Below, piece by piece: positions 35,383-44,214 of a DNA stretch of 64,000 nt. The stretch is from assembly GCF_040829825.1 (NCBI RefSeq), contig NZ_JBFOLH010000021.1; one strand, given 5' to 3'. The DNA is from Leadbetterella sp040829825 (GTDB lineage: Bacteria; Bacteroidota; Bacteroidia; Cytophagales; Spirosomataceae). Position 1 is the first letter of the stretch. Each line of letters starts with the position of its first letter. The position numbers and the translations under genes are program-made. Below the pieces are notes generated by a model. It worked only from the letters and a program-made list of their open reading frames with translations, did no database searches and had not been told where the DNA came from.

Positions 35383-36579
35383 CTATTTCCATTTGATCTT
35401 CTGCGGGTTGGAAAAGAGGGTGACGATACCGAATACCACCAGGTACAGGTTGTAAAGCAGGTCGTACCAGGGGATTTTCCAGGCGTTAAGCGTGCCACCC
35501 AGCTTTTTATTGACTCTGGCCAATACGACCCATTTGATCAGCAGGTAAGCCAGGAAAACGCCGGTCACCAGCCGCATCCAGTCGTTGAAAGGGTACCAGT
35601 GGGCCAAACCGTATTCTGCCAGCACTTCTACGGGAACCCGGGACCATTCGGGCGCTTCAAACCAGAACGGGAAGATAAAAAGCGCCGGGATGAGGAGCAG
35701 CCAGCACAGGATGCCGCTGATCCAGAGCAGACCCAGGTTAATGCGGTCGCGGGTTTTGTATTTTTTACCTACCGAAAGATGCCTTTTCTTTTGTACGTAC
35801 CATTCCTGCCAGGTAGTTTTGGGCGTAGATGTGGTTTGCCCGGCTTCTTGAATACAGATGCTTGCATTGGTTTTGGAAGAGGCTTTGTTAACAAACAGGT
35901 CGTCGTCGCCGCTCAGGAGCATGTTATGGCCTGAGAACCCGCCGTTTTTCCAGAACAGGTCTTTTTTGTACATGAGGTTCCGGCCCACGCCCATAAACGG
36001 CATACCGGCAAGGGCGAAAGAGAGGTACTGGAGGGCGGTCTGGAAGGTTTCGTAACGGATGAGGGCATTGAGTCTTCCCGGGAAATACCGGTATTTTGAG
36101 AAGCCCAGTACGATTTCTTTTCCTTCTGCAGCCTGGGCCATCATGCTGCTGATCCACTGGTCAGATTCCGGGCGGCAGTCGGCATCGGTAAACAGGAGCC
36201 ACTCGTGCCGGGCTTTTTTGACGGCCAGGGTAACGGCATATTTTTTGGCCGTATAGTGATCAGGCAGGTCCTGTACGCGCAGGTACCTGAGATGACGGAT
36301 GTTGTCTTCGTTGTTAATGAGGTAATCGTAGGTGCCGTCGTGTGAGCGGTCATCGGCCACAAGAATCTCAAATTCGGGATAATCCTGCTTATCCAGCAGC
36401 GGCAGCAGCTCACGCAGGTTCTCCAGCTCATTGGAGGCAGCGAGAATCAGGGTTACAGGCGGCTGATGATCTCCGGGTTCCAGGTCATGATGGCCCGAGA
36501 GCTTGGTGAAGATAAACAGGATATAGAATAACTGTATAGCGATAGCCCCAAAAAATAAGATTGGGAGAATGGTTTCCAA
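35383..36579 (-). CDS. Membrane glycosyltransferase, GT2 family
   Basis: A protein of about 398 residues with one N-terminal helix, a GT-A domain with VTLILAASNELENLRELLP, LVADDRSHDGTYD and LLFTDADCRPES (the DxD motif), and three C-terminal helices. Processive-type QxxRW is represented by VQKKRHLS. The open frame extends 69 codons further upstream to 36786 but that part overlaps the tgt start region and has no transferase character. A TTG codon at 36579 (reading LETILPILFF) lies 32 bases after a perfect -7 box, so it is taken as the start. The acceptor is unknown. Confidence 0.82.
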   Translation of the reverse strand: METILPILFFGAIAIQLFYILFIFTKLSGHHDLEPGDHQPPVTLILAASNELENLRELLPLLDKQDYPEFEILVADDRSHDGTYDYLINNEDNIRHLRYLRVQDLPDHYTAKKYAVTLAVKKARHEWLLFTDADCRPESDQWISSMMAQAAEGKEIVLGFSKYRYFPGRLNALIRYETFQTALQYLSFALAGMPFMGVGRNLMYKKDLFWKNGGFSGHNMLLSGDDDLFVNKASSKTNASICIQEAGQTTSTPKTTWQEWYVQKKRHLSVGKKYKTRDRINLGLLWISGILCWLLLIPALFIFPFWFEAPEWSRVPVEVLAEYGLAHWYPFNDWMRLVTGVFLAYLLIKWVVLARVNKKLGGTLNAWKIPWYDLLYNLYLVVFGIVTLFSNPQKIKWK

Positions 36580-36610
36580 AGGTTTTCTACGGTTATAGTG
36601 AACGCTATCG

Positions 36611-36618
36611 CAAAAATA
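36611..36618 (-). promoter_or_regulatory. -7 box of the GT2 gene
   Basis: On the minus strand this reads TATTTTTG, matching TAnnTTTG. Its position, inside the N-terminal extension of the open frame, supports the TTG start at 36579. Confidence 0.5.
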
Positions 36619-36749
36619 GCACCACTTTGAAGATTTCCTACTATGAAGAGAATTAAAAATGAATGGATTACAGGCCCTTTTGTGCAGGAGAGAGGGAGAT
36701 TTTGAGTTTTTCTGTTGAAAATGCTGAAAGTAAGCATGAACTTTGCTCC

Positions 36750-37880
36750 ATGATTTTTGAAATTCATTCCAAAGACCCGGGATCAAAAGCCCGTGCGGGC
36801 AGGCTGGTGACCGATCACGGCGAAATTCTCACCCCTATTTTTATGCCGGTAGGCACGGCAGGAACCGTGAAGGGCGTTCATCAGCGGGAGCTTACAGACG
36901 ACATTGCCGCACAGATCATCCTGGGCAATACCTATCACCTTTACCTCCGGCCGGGGCTGGAGATCCTGGAAAAGGCCGGGGGGCTGCACAAGTTCAATGG
37001 CTGGAACCGGCCCATACTGACCGATTCAGGCGGGTACCAGGTGTTCAGCCTGAAGGAGATCCGGAAAATTACGGAGGAAGGTGTATTTTTTAATTCGCAT
37101 ATCGACGGCTCCCGGCATCTTTTCACGCCGGAGTATGTGATGGATATTCAGCGGGTTATTGGCGGAGATATCATTATGGCGTTTGACGAATGCCCGCCTT
37201 ACCCGTCTGACTACCGGTACGCAGAGAAGTCGATGCACCTGACGCATCGCTGGTTAAGCCGCTGTGTGGAACGCATACGCACCACTGAGCCCAGGTACGG
37301 GCATCGCCAGAGCCTGTTCCCGATTGTGCAGGGAAGCACCTACAGGGACCTGCGGGAACAGTCGGCTGAATATATTGCCGCCCAGGAGCAGGACGGCAAC
37401 GCCATCGGCGGGCTGTCGGTAGGAGAGCCGGCAGAAGAGATGTACCGGATGATAGAGGTGGTAAATGCCATTCTGCCCGAAAGCAAGCCCCGCTACCTGA
37501 TGGGTGTGGGCACCCCGGAAAATATCCTGGAGGGCATAGCGCTGGGGATAGATATGTTTGACTGTGTTATGCCTACCCGGAATGCCCGTAACGGCATGCT
37601 GTTTACCACAGAGGGCATTATCAATATCCGGAATAAGAAGTGGGAAGATGACTTCAGCCCTATTGATGCCGGGCTGGGCGGATATGTGAGCACATTTTAT
37701 TCCAAAGCTTACCTGAAGCACCTGGTGAAATGCCAGGAGCTGCTGGCAGCACAGATAGCGAGTATCCATAACCTGCGGTTTTACCTCTGGCTGGTGGGAG
37801 AGGCGCGCCGGCATATCCTGGCCGGAGATTTTGCTGACTGGAAGGACGGCGCAATCCGAAAACTGATGACGCGGCTGTAA
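36750..37880 (+). CDS. tgt: tRNA-guanine transglycosylase, lacking the zinc Cys ligands
   Basis: A 376-residue TIM-barrel enzyme that exchanges guanine-34 for preQ1 in tRNAs with GUN anticodons. Catalytic residues are D92 in LTDSGGYQVFSL and nucleophile D271 in MFDCVMPTRNARNG. In most bacterial enzymes a CxCxxC plus His binds zinc; here the equivalent stretch (about 308-314, AGLGGYVS) has no Cys, while the His of SIHNL (about H340) remains. I recall the same loss in other Bacteroidota, so it is probably a clade trait. The ATG at 36663 is rejected because the 29 added residues are not conserved. Confidence 0.93.
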   Translation: MIFEIHSKDPGSKARAGRLVTDHGEILTPIFMPVGTAGTVKGVHQRELTDDIAAQIILGNTYHLYLRPGLEILEKAGGLHKFNGWNRPILTDSGGYQVFSLKEIRKITEEGVFFNSHIDGSRHLFTPEYVMDIQRVIGGDIIMAFDECPPYPSDYRYAEKSMHLTHRWLSRCVERIRTTEPRYGHRQSLFPIVQGSTYRDLREQSAEYIAAQEQDGNAIGGLSVGEPAEEMYRMIEVVNAILPESKPRYLMGVGTPENILEGIALGIDMFDCVMPTRNARNGMLFTTEGIINIRNKKWEDDFSPIDAGLGGYVSTFYSKAYLKHLVKCQELLAAQIASIHNLRFYLWLVGEARRHILAGDFADWKDGAIRKLMTRL

Positions 37881-37919
37881 CGTTTTAAAAATAAAAGGCC
37901 CGCGTATGAATTTTAGTAC

Positions 37920-37927
37920 TAATTTTG
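37920..37927 (+). promoter_or_regulatory. -7 box of ndk
   Basis: TAATTTTG, a perfect TAnnTTTG box 29 bases before the ndk start; the -33 region is not convincing. Confidence 0.5.
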
Positions 37928-37956
37928 CGGACATTTTTTAACAACAAACAATAGTA

Positions 37957-38376
37957 ATGGCAGGTAACAGAACATTTTCCATGATCAAGCCGCACGCAGT
38001 GGCGGATAATCACGTAGGAGGAATACTGAAACTTATTGAAGAGGGCGGATTCAGAATCGTAGCACTTAAGAAGCTGCACCTGACCGGTGCTCAGGCCGGC
38101 AAATTTTATGAAGTTCACTCCGAACGTCCTTTTTACGGAGAGCTTTGCGAAATGATGTCTGAAGGCCCGATCATAGCTTTCATCCTGGAAAAAGAAAATG
38201 CAGTGGCCGATTTCCGGAAGCTGATCGGTGCGACCGATCCGGCAGAGGCGGAAGCAGGAACGGTAAGAAGCATTTATGCGAAATCAAAAGCAGAGAATGC
38301 CGTACACGGATCAGATTCTGATGAAAACGCAGCCCTGGAGAGCGCGTTTTTCTTTAGCGCTCTGGAGAGGTTTTAA
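37957..38376 (+). CDS. ndk: Nucleoside diphosphate kinase
   Basis: A 139-residue enzyme that equilibrates nucleoside di- and triphosphates. TFSMIKPHAV is the N-terminal motif; the phosphorylated histidine is H117 in NAVHGSDSDENA. RPFYGELCEMMSEGP is the usual Kpn-loop region. Full length and cytoplasmic. It faces the convergent TlpA-like gene across an inverted repeat. Confidence 0.96.
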   Translation: MAGNRTFSMIKPHAVADNHVGGILKLIEEGGFRIVALKKLHLTGAQAGKFYEVHSERPFYGELCEMMSEGPIIAFILEKENAVADFRKLIGATDPAEAEAGTVRSIYAKSKAENAVHGSDSDENAALESAFFFSALERF

Positions 38377-38381
38377 GTTTA

Positions 38382-38477
38382 TTATTTAACCACATAGAAA
38401 CATAATCATTATAGAGAAGTGAATTCTCTTATGCTTGTACCTGGCAAGAAGCTATGGGTCTATGTGGTTAAAAATAA
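38382..38477. repeat. Inverted repeat between ndk and the TlpA-like gene
   Basis: AACCACATAG (about 38388-38396) and CTATGTGGTT (38460-38469) with A/T extensions on both sides could form the stem of a 60-base-loop hairpin between convergent genes. Words of this kind (TAACCACATAGAAACATA) recall dispersed intergenic repeats in this phylum. Confidence 0.45.
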
Positions 38478-38483
38478 GCTCCG

Positions 38484-39665
38484 TCATTCTGCCTGCAGCT
38501 GCTGTATAAATGCGGCAAATTCTTTCCTGTATTCATCGTAATAAGAACCTGTGCCCGGCCCGGTAAAGCCGGTATGGATCTTACGCACCTGCCCTTTCCT
38601 GTCTACAATGATAGAGGTGGGGAAGGCCATCACGTGATTCAGCTGGGGTAATTTTTCACCCGCATCCTGGGTGGTTCCTGCCAGAAGCACCGGGTAATCT
38701 ACCCCGAACCGTTCAATGAAACGGGCAATTTTGGGGTAGGCAAATGAAGGTTCGGCGCTTCTTTCAAAAGCCAGCCCGATAATTTCGATACCGGGGTTTT
38801 CCTTTTTGTATTCTGTCAGAAACCGGGTTTCATCCAGGCAGTTGGGGCACCAGGTACCCAGTATCTGGACCACGGTTACTTTTCCCCGGAACCGGGGATC
38901 GGAGAGCGAAACGTCAGTGCCGTTGATATCCTTAAAGCTGAAGTTGAAACGGTCGTTTCCTTCTTTCAGGAAAGTCAGCTTAGAGGCATCCGCCAGTGCA
39001 TAGCTGTCATTTTTCACGCCTGAAAATGCCGAACCTTTTCCGAAGGGCGTGTAGGAGATGCCGCCGGTCAGGCTGTCGCCTTTGATCCGGGCTTTGTACA
39101 TGACGGCCGTAGAGCCGAGCGCCGAAAGATAGAGGCTGTCGCCCGATATATTTCCCTGCAAATAGCGGTAGTCGCCGGTATTGGTCAGGAAAGAGCCGTT
39201 TACCTGGCCGTTATTAACTTCGAAAACACCTATAGCAGGCGATTCTTTTCCTGAAGATTCGTTTTTGAATGCAATCTGGTATTTGGGAGCCAGGGTGCGT
39301 GCCGCACCCGCAGCTCTGTTCTTAAACCGCGCAGGATCATTGGCGGTGCCTGTAAAAGCTACCTGGCGGTAAAGCATATCGGCTCCGCGCTTGTTGAGAA
39401 TCCCGTTCAGCTTCCCGTCTTTTATGGCCAGGATCAGCTCCAGGTCGTAGAGCTCCATTCTCAGGTGAAGCTTGTCTTCTACGGTAAATACCCGGTCAAA
39501 TTCCAGTTTTTCGCCGGCATTGATGGCAAAGGCTTTGCCGTCGTTCGTCAGCAGCAGGTGCACCGGGATAGCGCCGCCCTCGCTGGGGATTTCAAGGCGC
39601 CACAGGGTTTCCTGGGCCATGCTCAGAAAAGGAAGGAAAAGAAAAAGAAGCAGTTTTATTTTCAT
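38484..39665 (-). CDS. TlpA-like thiol-disulfide oxidoreductase with N-terminal extra domain
   Basis: A 393-residue exported protein. After the signal peptide (to about LSMAQ) comes a roughly 225-residue beta-rich region of the kind found in Bacteroidota TlpA-like proteins (a DUF4369-like position but not clearly that family), then a thioredoxin-fold domain with the redox motif WCPNC (C273/C276) and cis-Pro loop AFPTSIIVDRKG. It acts in the periplasm, probably as a reductase. MORN-like and TlpA genes are both on the minus strand with a 92-base gap. Confidence 0.88.
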   Translation of the reverse strand: MKIKLLLFLFLPFLSMAQETLWRLEIPSEGGAIPVHLLLTNDGKAFAINAGEKLEFDRVFTVEDKLHLRMELYDLELILAIKDGKLNGILNKRGADMLYRQVAFTGTANDPARFKNRAAGAARTLAPKYQIAFKNESSGKESPAIGVFEVNNGQVNGSFLTNTGDYRYLQGNISGDSLYLSALGSTAVMYKARIKGDSLTGGISYTPFGKGSAFSGVKNDSYALADASKLTFLKEGNDRFNFSFKDINGTDVSLSDPRFRGKVTVVQILGTWCPNCLDETRFLTEYKKENPGIEIIGLAFERSAEPSFAYPKIARFIERFGVDYPVLLAGTTQDAGEKLPQLNHVMAFPTSIIVDRKGQVRKIHTGFTGPGTGSYYDEYRKEFAAFIQQLQAE

Positions 39666-39757
39666 TATGTAAAAATGTTACGGGTGATGAACAGCTGGCA
39701 GGAGGCAACTCGCCGGCAGCTTCGAATAACTCATCCCCATTGGGTTTAACGATTATT

Positions 39758-40723
39758 TTATCGGCCTGGTTTCCTGTTTTCAAAAGTGATTTTCCCTTTT
39801 TCGTCATATTCAATGAGCGTGAAGGGCTCGGTTTCATCAAAGTAGTTTACGGGATACTGGATTTCTTTTTTCCGGCGGTTGTTGCCCTCATAGTACTCTA
39901 CCCATTTCCCTATTTTTTTGTCGTCATCGTAGCGGCCTTCTTCTGCCAGTGCGCCGTTTTCGAAGAAGCGGTAATAATTGCCGCTTATTTTTCCGAACCT
40001 GAGGGGAACCACCTCCCTGATGCGGGAGCTGTCGGCCCCGTAATAAGAGATCCGGGATTCTTCGTAAAAGCCTTTGTTGTAGTTTTCTTTGTCGATGAGG
40101 GTAAAATCTTTATCGTATTGCAGCCAGCGCCCGTCTTTTACGCCCATGTAATAATATCCTTCCCTGACCAGGTTATCGCCCCTGTATTCCCGGTAAGGGC
40201 CGTGCAGGAGGCTGTTGGTTTTGGGGTCTCGTGAGAGGACTTCGGAGATCCGCTTGTTTTTCTCGTCGAACCAGGTAAACACCCGGCGGTAGGGCAAAGG
40301 CTCCTTGTGTTCTTTCAAAACGTAAAATTCCTGGTAGAGGAGAGATGAACGTCTTTTCAGGATCCGTTTTTCTACGGCCAGCCCTTTGTAGCTTTTGCCG
40401 TCAAAGAGCTTTGCTTCCTGTTTTTTTAAGCTTTTAGCCGCTTTCTTTGTCCGTTCTTTTACGCTTTTCCCGTAATCGGGAACGGTCTCATTGACGTATT
40501 TCCGGGCATCTTCCAGGGAGCTGATCTTCTGGCTTCCGGGGGCGTTAAGGCTGGCGGAGGGCAAAGAAACATCTACCGGAAGCGTATTTTCTATCTTTTG
40601 CTCCAGTGTCATTTTTTTTCTTTCGGCTTTCCGTTGCTCTTTGGTTTTGGCTTTAGGAACCACATCCTGCGCCGCTGCCTGCAGGCTGAAAAAGAGGATC
40701 GCTATGATTGCTGTTATTCTCAT
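39758..40723 (-). CDS. Exported MORN-like repeat protein
   Basis: A 321-residue exported protein with signal peptide (to about QAAAQ), a Lys-rich linker, and a C-terminal half with MORN-variant repeats: NSLLHGPYREYRGDNLVREGYYY, VKDGRWLQYDKDFTLIDKENY and GNYYRFFENGALAEEGRYDDDKKIGKWVEYY. Such repeats occur in Bacteroidota 'toxin-antitoxin system YwqK' annotated proteins, but no toxin activity is implied. Function unknown. Confidence 0.75.
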   Translation of the reverse strand: MRITAIIAILFFSLQAAAQDVVPKAKTKEQRKAERKKMTLEQKIENTLPVDVSLPSASLNAPGSQKISSLEDARKYVNETVPDYGKSVKERTKKAAKSLKKQEAKLFDGKSYKGLAVEKRILKRRSSLLYQEFYVLKEHKEPLPYRRVFTWFDEKNKRISEVLSRDPKTNSLLHGPYREYRGDNLVREGYYYMGVKDGRWLQYDKDFTLIDKENYNKGFYEESRISYYGADSSRIREVVPLRFGKISGNYYRFFENGALAEEGRYDDDKKIGKWVEYYEGNNRRKKEIQYPVNYFDETEPFTLIEYDEKGKITFENRKPGR

Positions 40724-40758
40724 TCCTGTTCAAAGATACCTCAAAAATAATACCCGGT

Positions 40759-40789
40759 TTTAATTTGAGTGACTTATGTCGTAAATTTG
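40759..40789 (+). promoter_or_regulatory. Promoter of fcl
   Basis: TTTA at 40759-40762, 19 bases, then TAAATTTG at 40782-40789. The fcl start is 36 bases beyond. Confidence 0.5.
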
Positions 40790-40825
40790 TGGTTTATATT
40801 TAAAACGGTATAAATTAAAAGGAAA

Positions 40826-41755
40826 TTGGAAAAATCGGGTAAAATATACGTAGCGGGCCACCGGGGTATGGTAGGTTCGGCCATAGTGAGAAGACTCCGG
40901 GCGTTGGGATACAACAACATTATTTTCAGGAGCTCGGCAGAGCTTGACCTGAAAGATTTTGATAAGGTAGTGCGGTTTTTGCAGGAAGAAAAGCCCGATT
41001 ATGTGTTCCTGGCGGCTGCCAAGGTAGGCGGGATCGTTGCCAACAATACGTATAAAGGACAGTTCCTTTTCGAAAACCTCCAGATCCAGAACAGCGTGAT
41101 CCACGGTTCCCACCTGGCCGGGGTGAAGAAGCTGATGTTCCTGGGGTCATCGTGCATTTACCCCAAGCTGGCACCTCAGCCGCTGAAGGAGGACTACCTG
41201 CTGACCGGCCTGCTGGAACCTACCAATGAGCCGTATGCCATTGCCAAGATTGCCGGGATTAAGATGTGCGAAGCCTACCGCGACCAGTACGGCAGCAATT
41301 TTATTTCGGTCATGCCGACCAACCTGTACGGTCCGAACGATAACTACGACCTGAATAATTCGCATGTGCTGCCGGCCATGATCCGGAAGTTTCACGAGGC
41401 CAGGCGTGATGGCAAGCCTGCAGTAGAGCTGTGGGGTACGGGCTCACCCATGCGGGAGTTCCTGCATGCCGATGACCTGGCCGACGCCTGTGTATACCTG
41501 ATGGAAACCTATAACGACAGTACCCTGGTGAATATCGGAACAGGGGTGGATATCACCATTAAAGAGCTGGCCGAGACCATTAAGGCCGAAACCGGCTACG
41601 AAGGCGAGATCGTATGGAATACGGATAAGCCTGACGGTACGCCCCGCAAGCTGATGGACGTGAGCAAGCTGCACGGCCTGGGCTGGAAGCATAAGATTGA
41701 CCTGAAAGAAGGAATAGCCATGGTCTATGACGAATATAAAGCGCAGCATTCCTGA
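40826..41755 (+). CDS. fcl: GDP-L-fucose synthase
   Basis: A 309-residue short-chain dehydrogenase/reductase that makes GDP-L-fucose from GDP-4-keto-6-deoxymannose. IYVAGHRGMVGSAIVRRL binds NADP; MFLGSSCIYPK carries the catalytic Ser; NEPYAIAKIAGIKMCEAYR holds the YxxxK pair. It begins with TTG preceded by AAGGA. Its stop is directly abutted by a GTG start for the VTT-domain gene, so it leads an operon with that gene and dgt. The partner gmd gene is not in the window. Confidence 0.95.
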   Translation: MEKSGKIYVAGHRGMVGSAIVRRLRALGYNNIIFRSSAELDLKDFDKVVRFLQEEKPDYVFLAAAKVGGIVANNTYKGQFLFENLQIQNSVIHGSHLAGVKKLMFLGSSCIYPKLAPQPLKEDYLLTGLLEPTNEPYAIAKIAGIKMCEAYRDQYGSNFISVMPTNLYGPNDNYDLNNSHVLPAMIRKFHEARRDGKPAVELWGTGSPMREFLHADDLADACVYLMETYNDSTLVNIGTGVDITIKELAETIKAETGYEGEIVWNTDKPDGTPRKLMDVSKLHGLGWKHKIDLKEGIAMVYDEYKAQHS

Positions 41756-42421
41756 GTGGGGAAGGTAACCCGATATGCAGGTGCCGGCAGCTTTTTGGTT
41801 TTTACCCTGCTGCCCTTGCTGAGCTCCTCTTTCCTGACCTACCTGCTTTATGCGCACCAGGCCAGCCTGGGTGAGCTGGGCGTGGGGCAATGGATTCTTT
41901 TTTCTTTTGTGCTGGCGGTGTTGTGCGGGATAGCGGTGATTCCGCCTACCTTCCTGGCTATTGTGATGGGCTATTTCCTGGGCTGGGCGGCGCTTCCGTT
42001 ACTGATCATGATCAATGTGCTGGCCATTGTGCTGATTTACGGGTTAAGCCGCCGGCTGAATCTTTCGCGGATAGAAAGCTGGTTGCGGGATAACCCCAAA
42101 CGTTCGGCTGTGCTGAGCCGGATCAGGCAGGAAGAGCTGAAGATCATCTTCTTTACCAAGCTGTCGCCGCTGTTCCCGTTTGCAGTCACTAATCTCATTT
42201 TTGCGGCTTCGGGGGCTGCCTTCCGGAATATTGTGCTGGGCGGTTTCCTGGGGATGATCCCGCGGACCGTTCTGGCCGTATATGCAGGTACGCAGGCGCG
42301 TGGCCTGCAGGAGCTGATAGAAAACCCGGAGGGGTCTTCGCTGAGCCAGTGGCTCATCAGCGGACTGGTGCTGGCCTCGCTGGCCGGGTTATTTTTTGTT
42401 TTAAAGAAAGCATTCCGATGA
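41756..42421 (+). CDS. TVP38/TMEM64-family (VTT domain) membrane protein
   Basis: A 221-residue inner-membrane protein of the DedA-related VTT group, with helices at about 11-32, 44-68, 75-95 and further C-terminal ones. FTKLSPLFPFAVTNLIFAASG and GMIPRTVLAVYAGT are the family signatures; members are thought to move or scramble lipids. The start is GTG immediately after the fcl stop; its stop overlaps the dgt start in ATGA. Tight coupling on both sides shows one operon. Confidence 0.87.
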   Translation: MGKVTRYAGAGSFLVFTLLPLLSSSFLTYLLYAHQASLGELGVGQWILFSFVLAVLCGIAVIPPTFLAIVMGYFLGWAALPLLIMINVLAIVLIYGLSRRLNLSRIESWLRDNPKRSAVLSRIRQEELKIIFFTKLSPLFPFAVTNLIFAASGAAFRNIVLGGFLGMIPRTVLAVYAGTQARGLQELIENPEGSSLSQWLISGLVLASLAGLFFVLKKAFR

Positions 42422-43740
42422 ACTGGGAACAATTATACTCCAATAAACGGCTGGCGAGCAGCTCGCCTGTACAAACCGAGAGCGGCCGGGGCGATTACAT
42501 CCGTGATTACGACCGGGTGATCTTTTCATCCCCTTTCCGGAAGCTGCAGAACAAGACACAGGTTTTTCCGCTTCCCGGCGCTTTTTTTGTGCACAACCGG
42601 TTGACACACAGCCTGGAGGTGGCCTCGGTGGGCCGAAGCCTGGGCAAGCTGGCCGGTGAGAAAATTGCGGAAAAATACAAAGGGACATTCAGCAAGGCAA
42701 GTGACGATTTTTACCGTTTTGAGCTGTCGGATGTGATCCAGACGGCCTGCCTCGCCCACGATATCGGGAACCCGCCGTTCGGGCACTTCGGCGAGGAGGC
42801 CATCCGTGCTTTTTTTGAAGATTTTTTTGCCCGGAACGGAGACCTGGGGCTGAACCCGCAGCAGCAAAGAGACTTTACCCGGTTTGAAGGAAACGCCAAT
42901 GCCTTCCGGATCCTGACCACGCTCTTTGTGAAGGCAGGCCTGAAGCTGACCTATACCACGCTGGCTTCGGTGGTGAAATACCCGGCTGATTCGTTGCAGG
43001 GGTTTGATAAGACCCGGCTGGCCACGAAGAAGTCCGGCTTCATGCATTCCGAAGCCCCGTTTTTCCGGGAGATTGCTGCCGGGCTGGGCATCCCGGAAAA
43101 AGAGACAGGCTATGTGCGTCACCCTTTTGTGTACCTGGTAGAGGCGGCCGATGACATCTGCTACCGGGTAATTGACCTCGAAGATGCCTTTAAGCTGAAG
43201 GTAGTGGGGTTCCGGGAAGTTCTGGAGCTGTTGCAGCCCTTGCTGAACGGCAGCGCCCAGGAAGACTACCTGGAAAAAAAGCTGAAGAGCATTGCCGATG
43301 AAGAACAAAAGCTCTCCCTTCTGCGGGCGCTGCTTATCAACCACCTTACCCGGCTTTGCACAGAGGCCTTTCTTGCGCATGAGCCGGCTCTGCTGAACGG
43401 CGACCTGGACCATTCACTGATCGACCTGCTGGATGAGCCCCTGCAGCAGCAACTCCGGCGGGTAACCGACTTTTCTGTAAAACGGATCTACAATCATCAT
43501 TCGGTGATTGAGAAAGAGCTGGCGGGGCATCATGTGATTTACGGGCTGCTGGAAGATTTTGCCAATGCCTTGCTGGCACCAGCTTCCGAGCGGTCGAAAA
43601 AGGTGCTGCGGCTGCTGCCGGTAGCGGTGGTGCCGGCAGAGGACAATTACGTCAACCTGCAGCGGATAGCAGACCATATTTCGCAGATGACAGATGACTT
43701 TGCGATGGATCTGTATAAGAAGATCAGGGGGATATTCTGA
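42418..43740 (+). CDS. dgt: Deoxyguanosinetriphosphate triphosphohydrolase
   Basis: A 440-residue HD-domain enzyme that splits dGTP into deoxyguanosine and tripolyphosphate. NRLTHSLEVASVGRSLG and CLAHDIGNPPFGHFGEEAIR carry the metal-binding His/Asp residues; HPFVYLVEAADDICYRVIDLEDAF gives a later Asp. RDYDRVIFSSPFRKLQNKTQVFP is the typical N-terminus. The ATG at 42418 overlaps the stop of the preceding gene; an upstream in-frame ATG lies deep in that gene and is rejected. Confidence 0.95.
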   Translation: MNWEQLYSNKRLASSSPVQTESGRGDYIRDYDRVIFSSPFRKLQNKTQVFPLPGAFFVHNRLTHSLEVASVGRSLGKLAGEKIAEKYKGTFSKASDDFYRFELSDVIQTACLAHDIGNPPFGHFGEEAIRAFFEDFFARNGDLGLNPQQQRDFTRFEGNANAFRILTTLFVKAGLKLTYTTLASVVKYPADSLQGFDKTRLATKKSGFMHSEAPFFREIAAGLGIPEKETGYVRHPFVYLVEAADDICYRVIDLEDAFKLKVVGFREVLELLQPLLNGSAQEDYLEKKLKSIADEEQKLSLLRALLINHLTRLCTEAFLAHEPALLNGDLDHSLIDLLDEPLQQQLRRVTDFSVKRIYNHHSVIEKELAGHHVIYGLLEDFANALLAPASERSKKVLRLLPVAVVPAEDNYVNLQRIADHISQMTDDFAMDLYKKIRGIF

Positions 43741-44214
43741 GACAGCCAATCCTGAGACCATACATGCTTTAAACCCTGAAAATAGGGTTATTCCTGCTTT
43801 AAGGGATTTTACTACCCCTAAGATTACGTAGAAATACGGATAGGGTGGAGGGTGTTTTCACCCAATTTTATAGTTGTGCTGATTTTCCTCTTTTTAATTT
43901 ATTTTTCCCTGTTTATTTTCGCCCTCAATACCCTTTGAAGCATAAACAGGCGGAATGCAACTATTACAACTTCTTTCAGGCTCCGGCCTTATTTTTTCCT
44001 CCGGACGAATGTTATTCCGGACATCCGCTATACAGGCGGGCAATACAATGAAACCGGGTTTCCCATTAAAAAGGCTGTTTCAGGATCAGAAGCCTGACAG
44101 ACCAGCTGCAAAGAGTATAATTATGCATAATCCTGCAGTTATGTTAAAGGCCCCGCCCTGAATGAGGCGCCTGGAAGTTATCAAATCAATTTATGAATAA
44201 TAGAATATGAATTT
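43741..44214 (+). other. Intergenic region without a convincing gene
   Basis: These 474 bases follow dgt. Near the start, AACCCT (43772-43777) and AGGGTT (43784-43789) make a weak hairpin that may terminate dgt. A GGGTG...CACCC pair occurs at about 43842-43864. Two open frames of 68 codons (43845 and 43955) have no coding character. The rest is probably the regulatory region of the kelch/RHS locus; I could not find a clean TAnnTTTG promoter. Confidence 0.4.

Noticed and set aside
36580..36786. 69-residue N-terminal extension of the GT2 protein
   Set aside because: It overlaps the tgt start region, lies mostly upstream of a perfect -7 box and shows no glycosyltransferase or signal-peptide character.
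42526..43413. 295-codon minus-strand open frame
   Set aside because: Antisense to dgt, whose HD motifs are clear.
43845..44161. Two short open frames between dgt and the kelch gene
   Set aside because: No start signals, no signal peptide and no protein-like composition; treated as intergenic.
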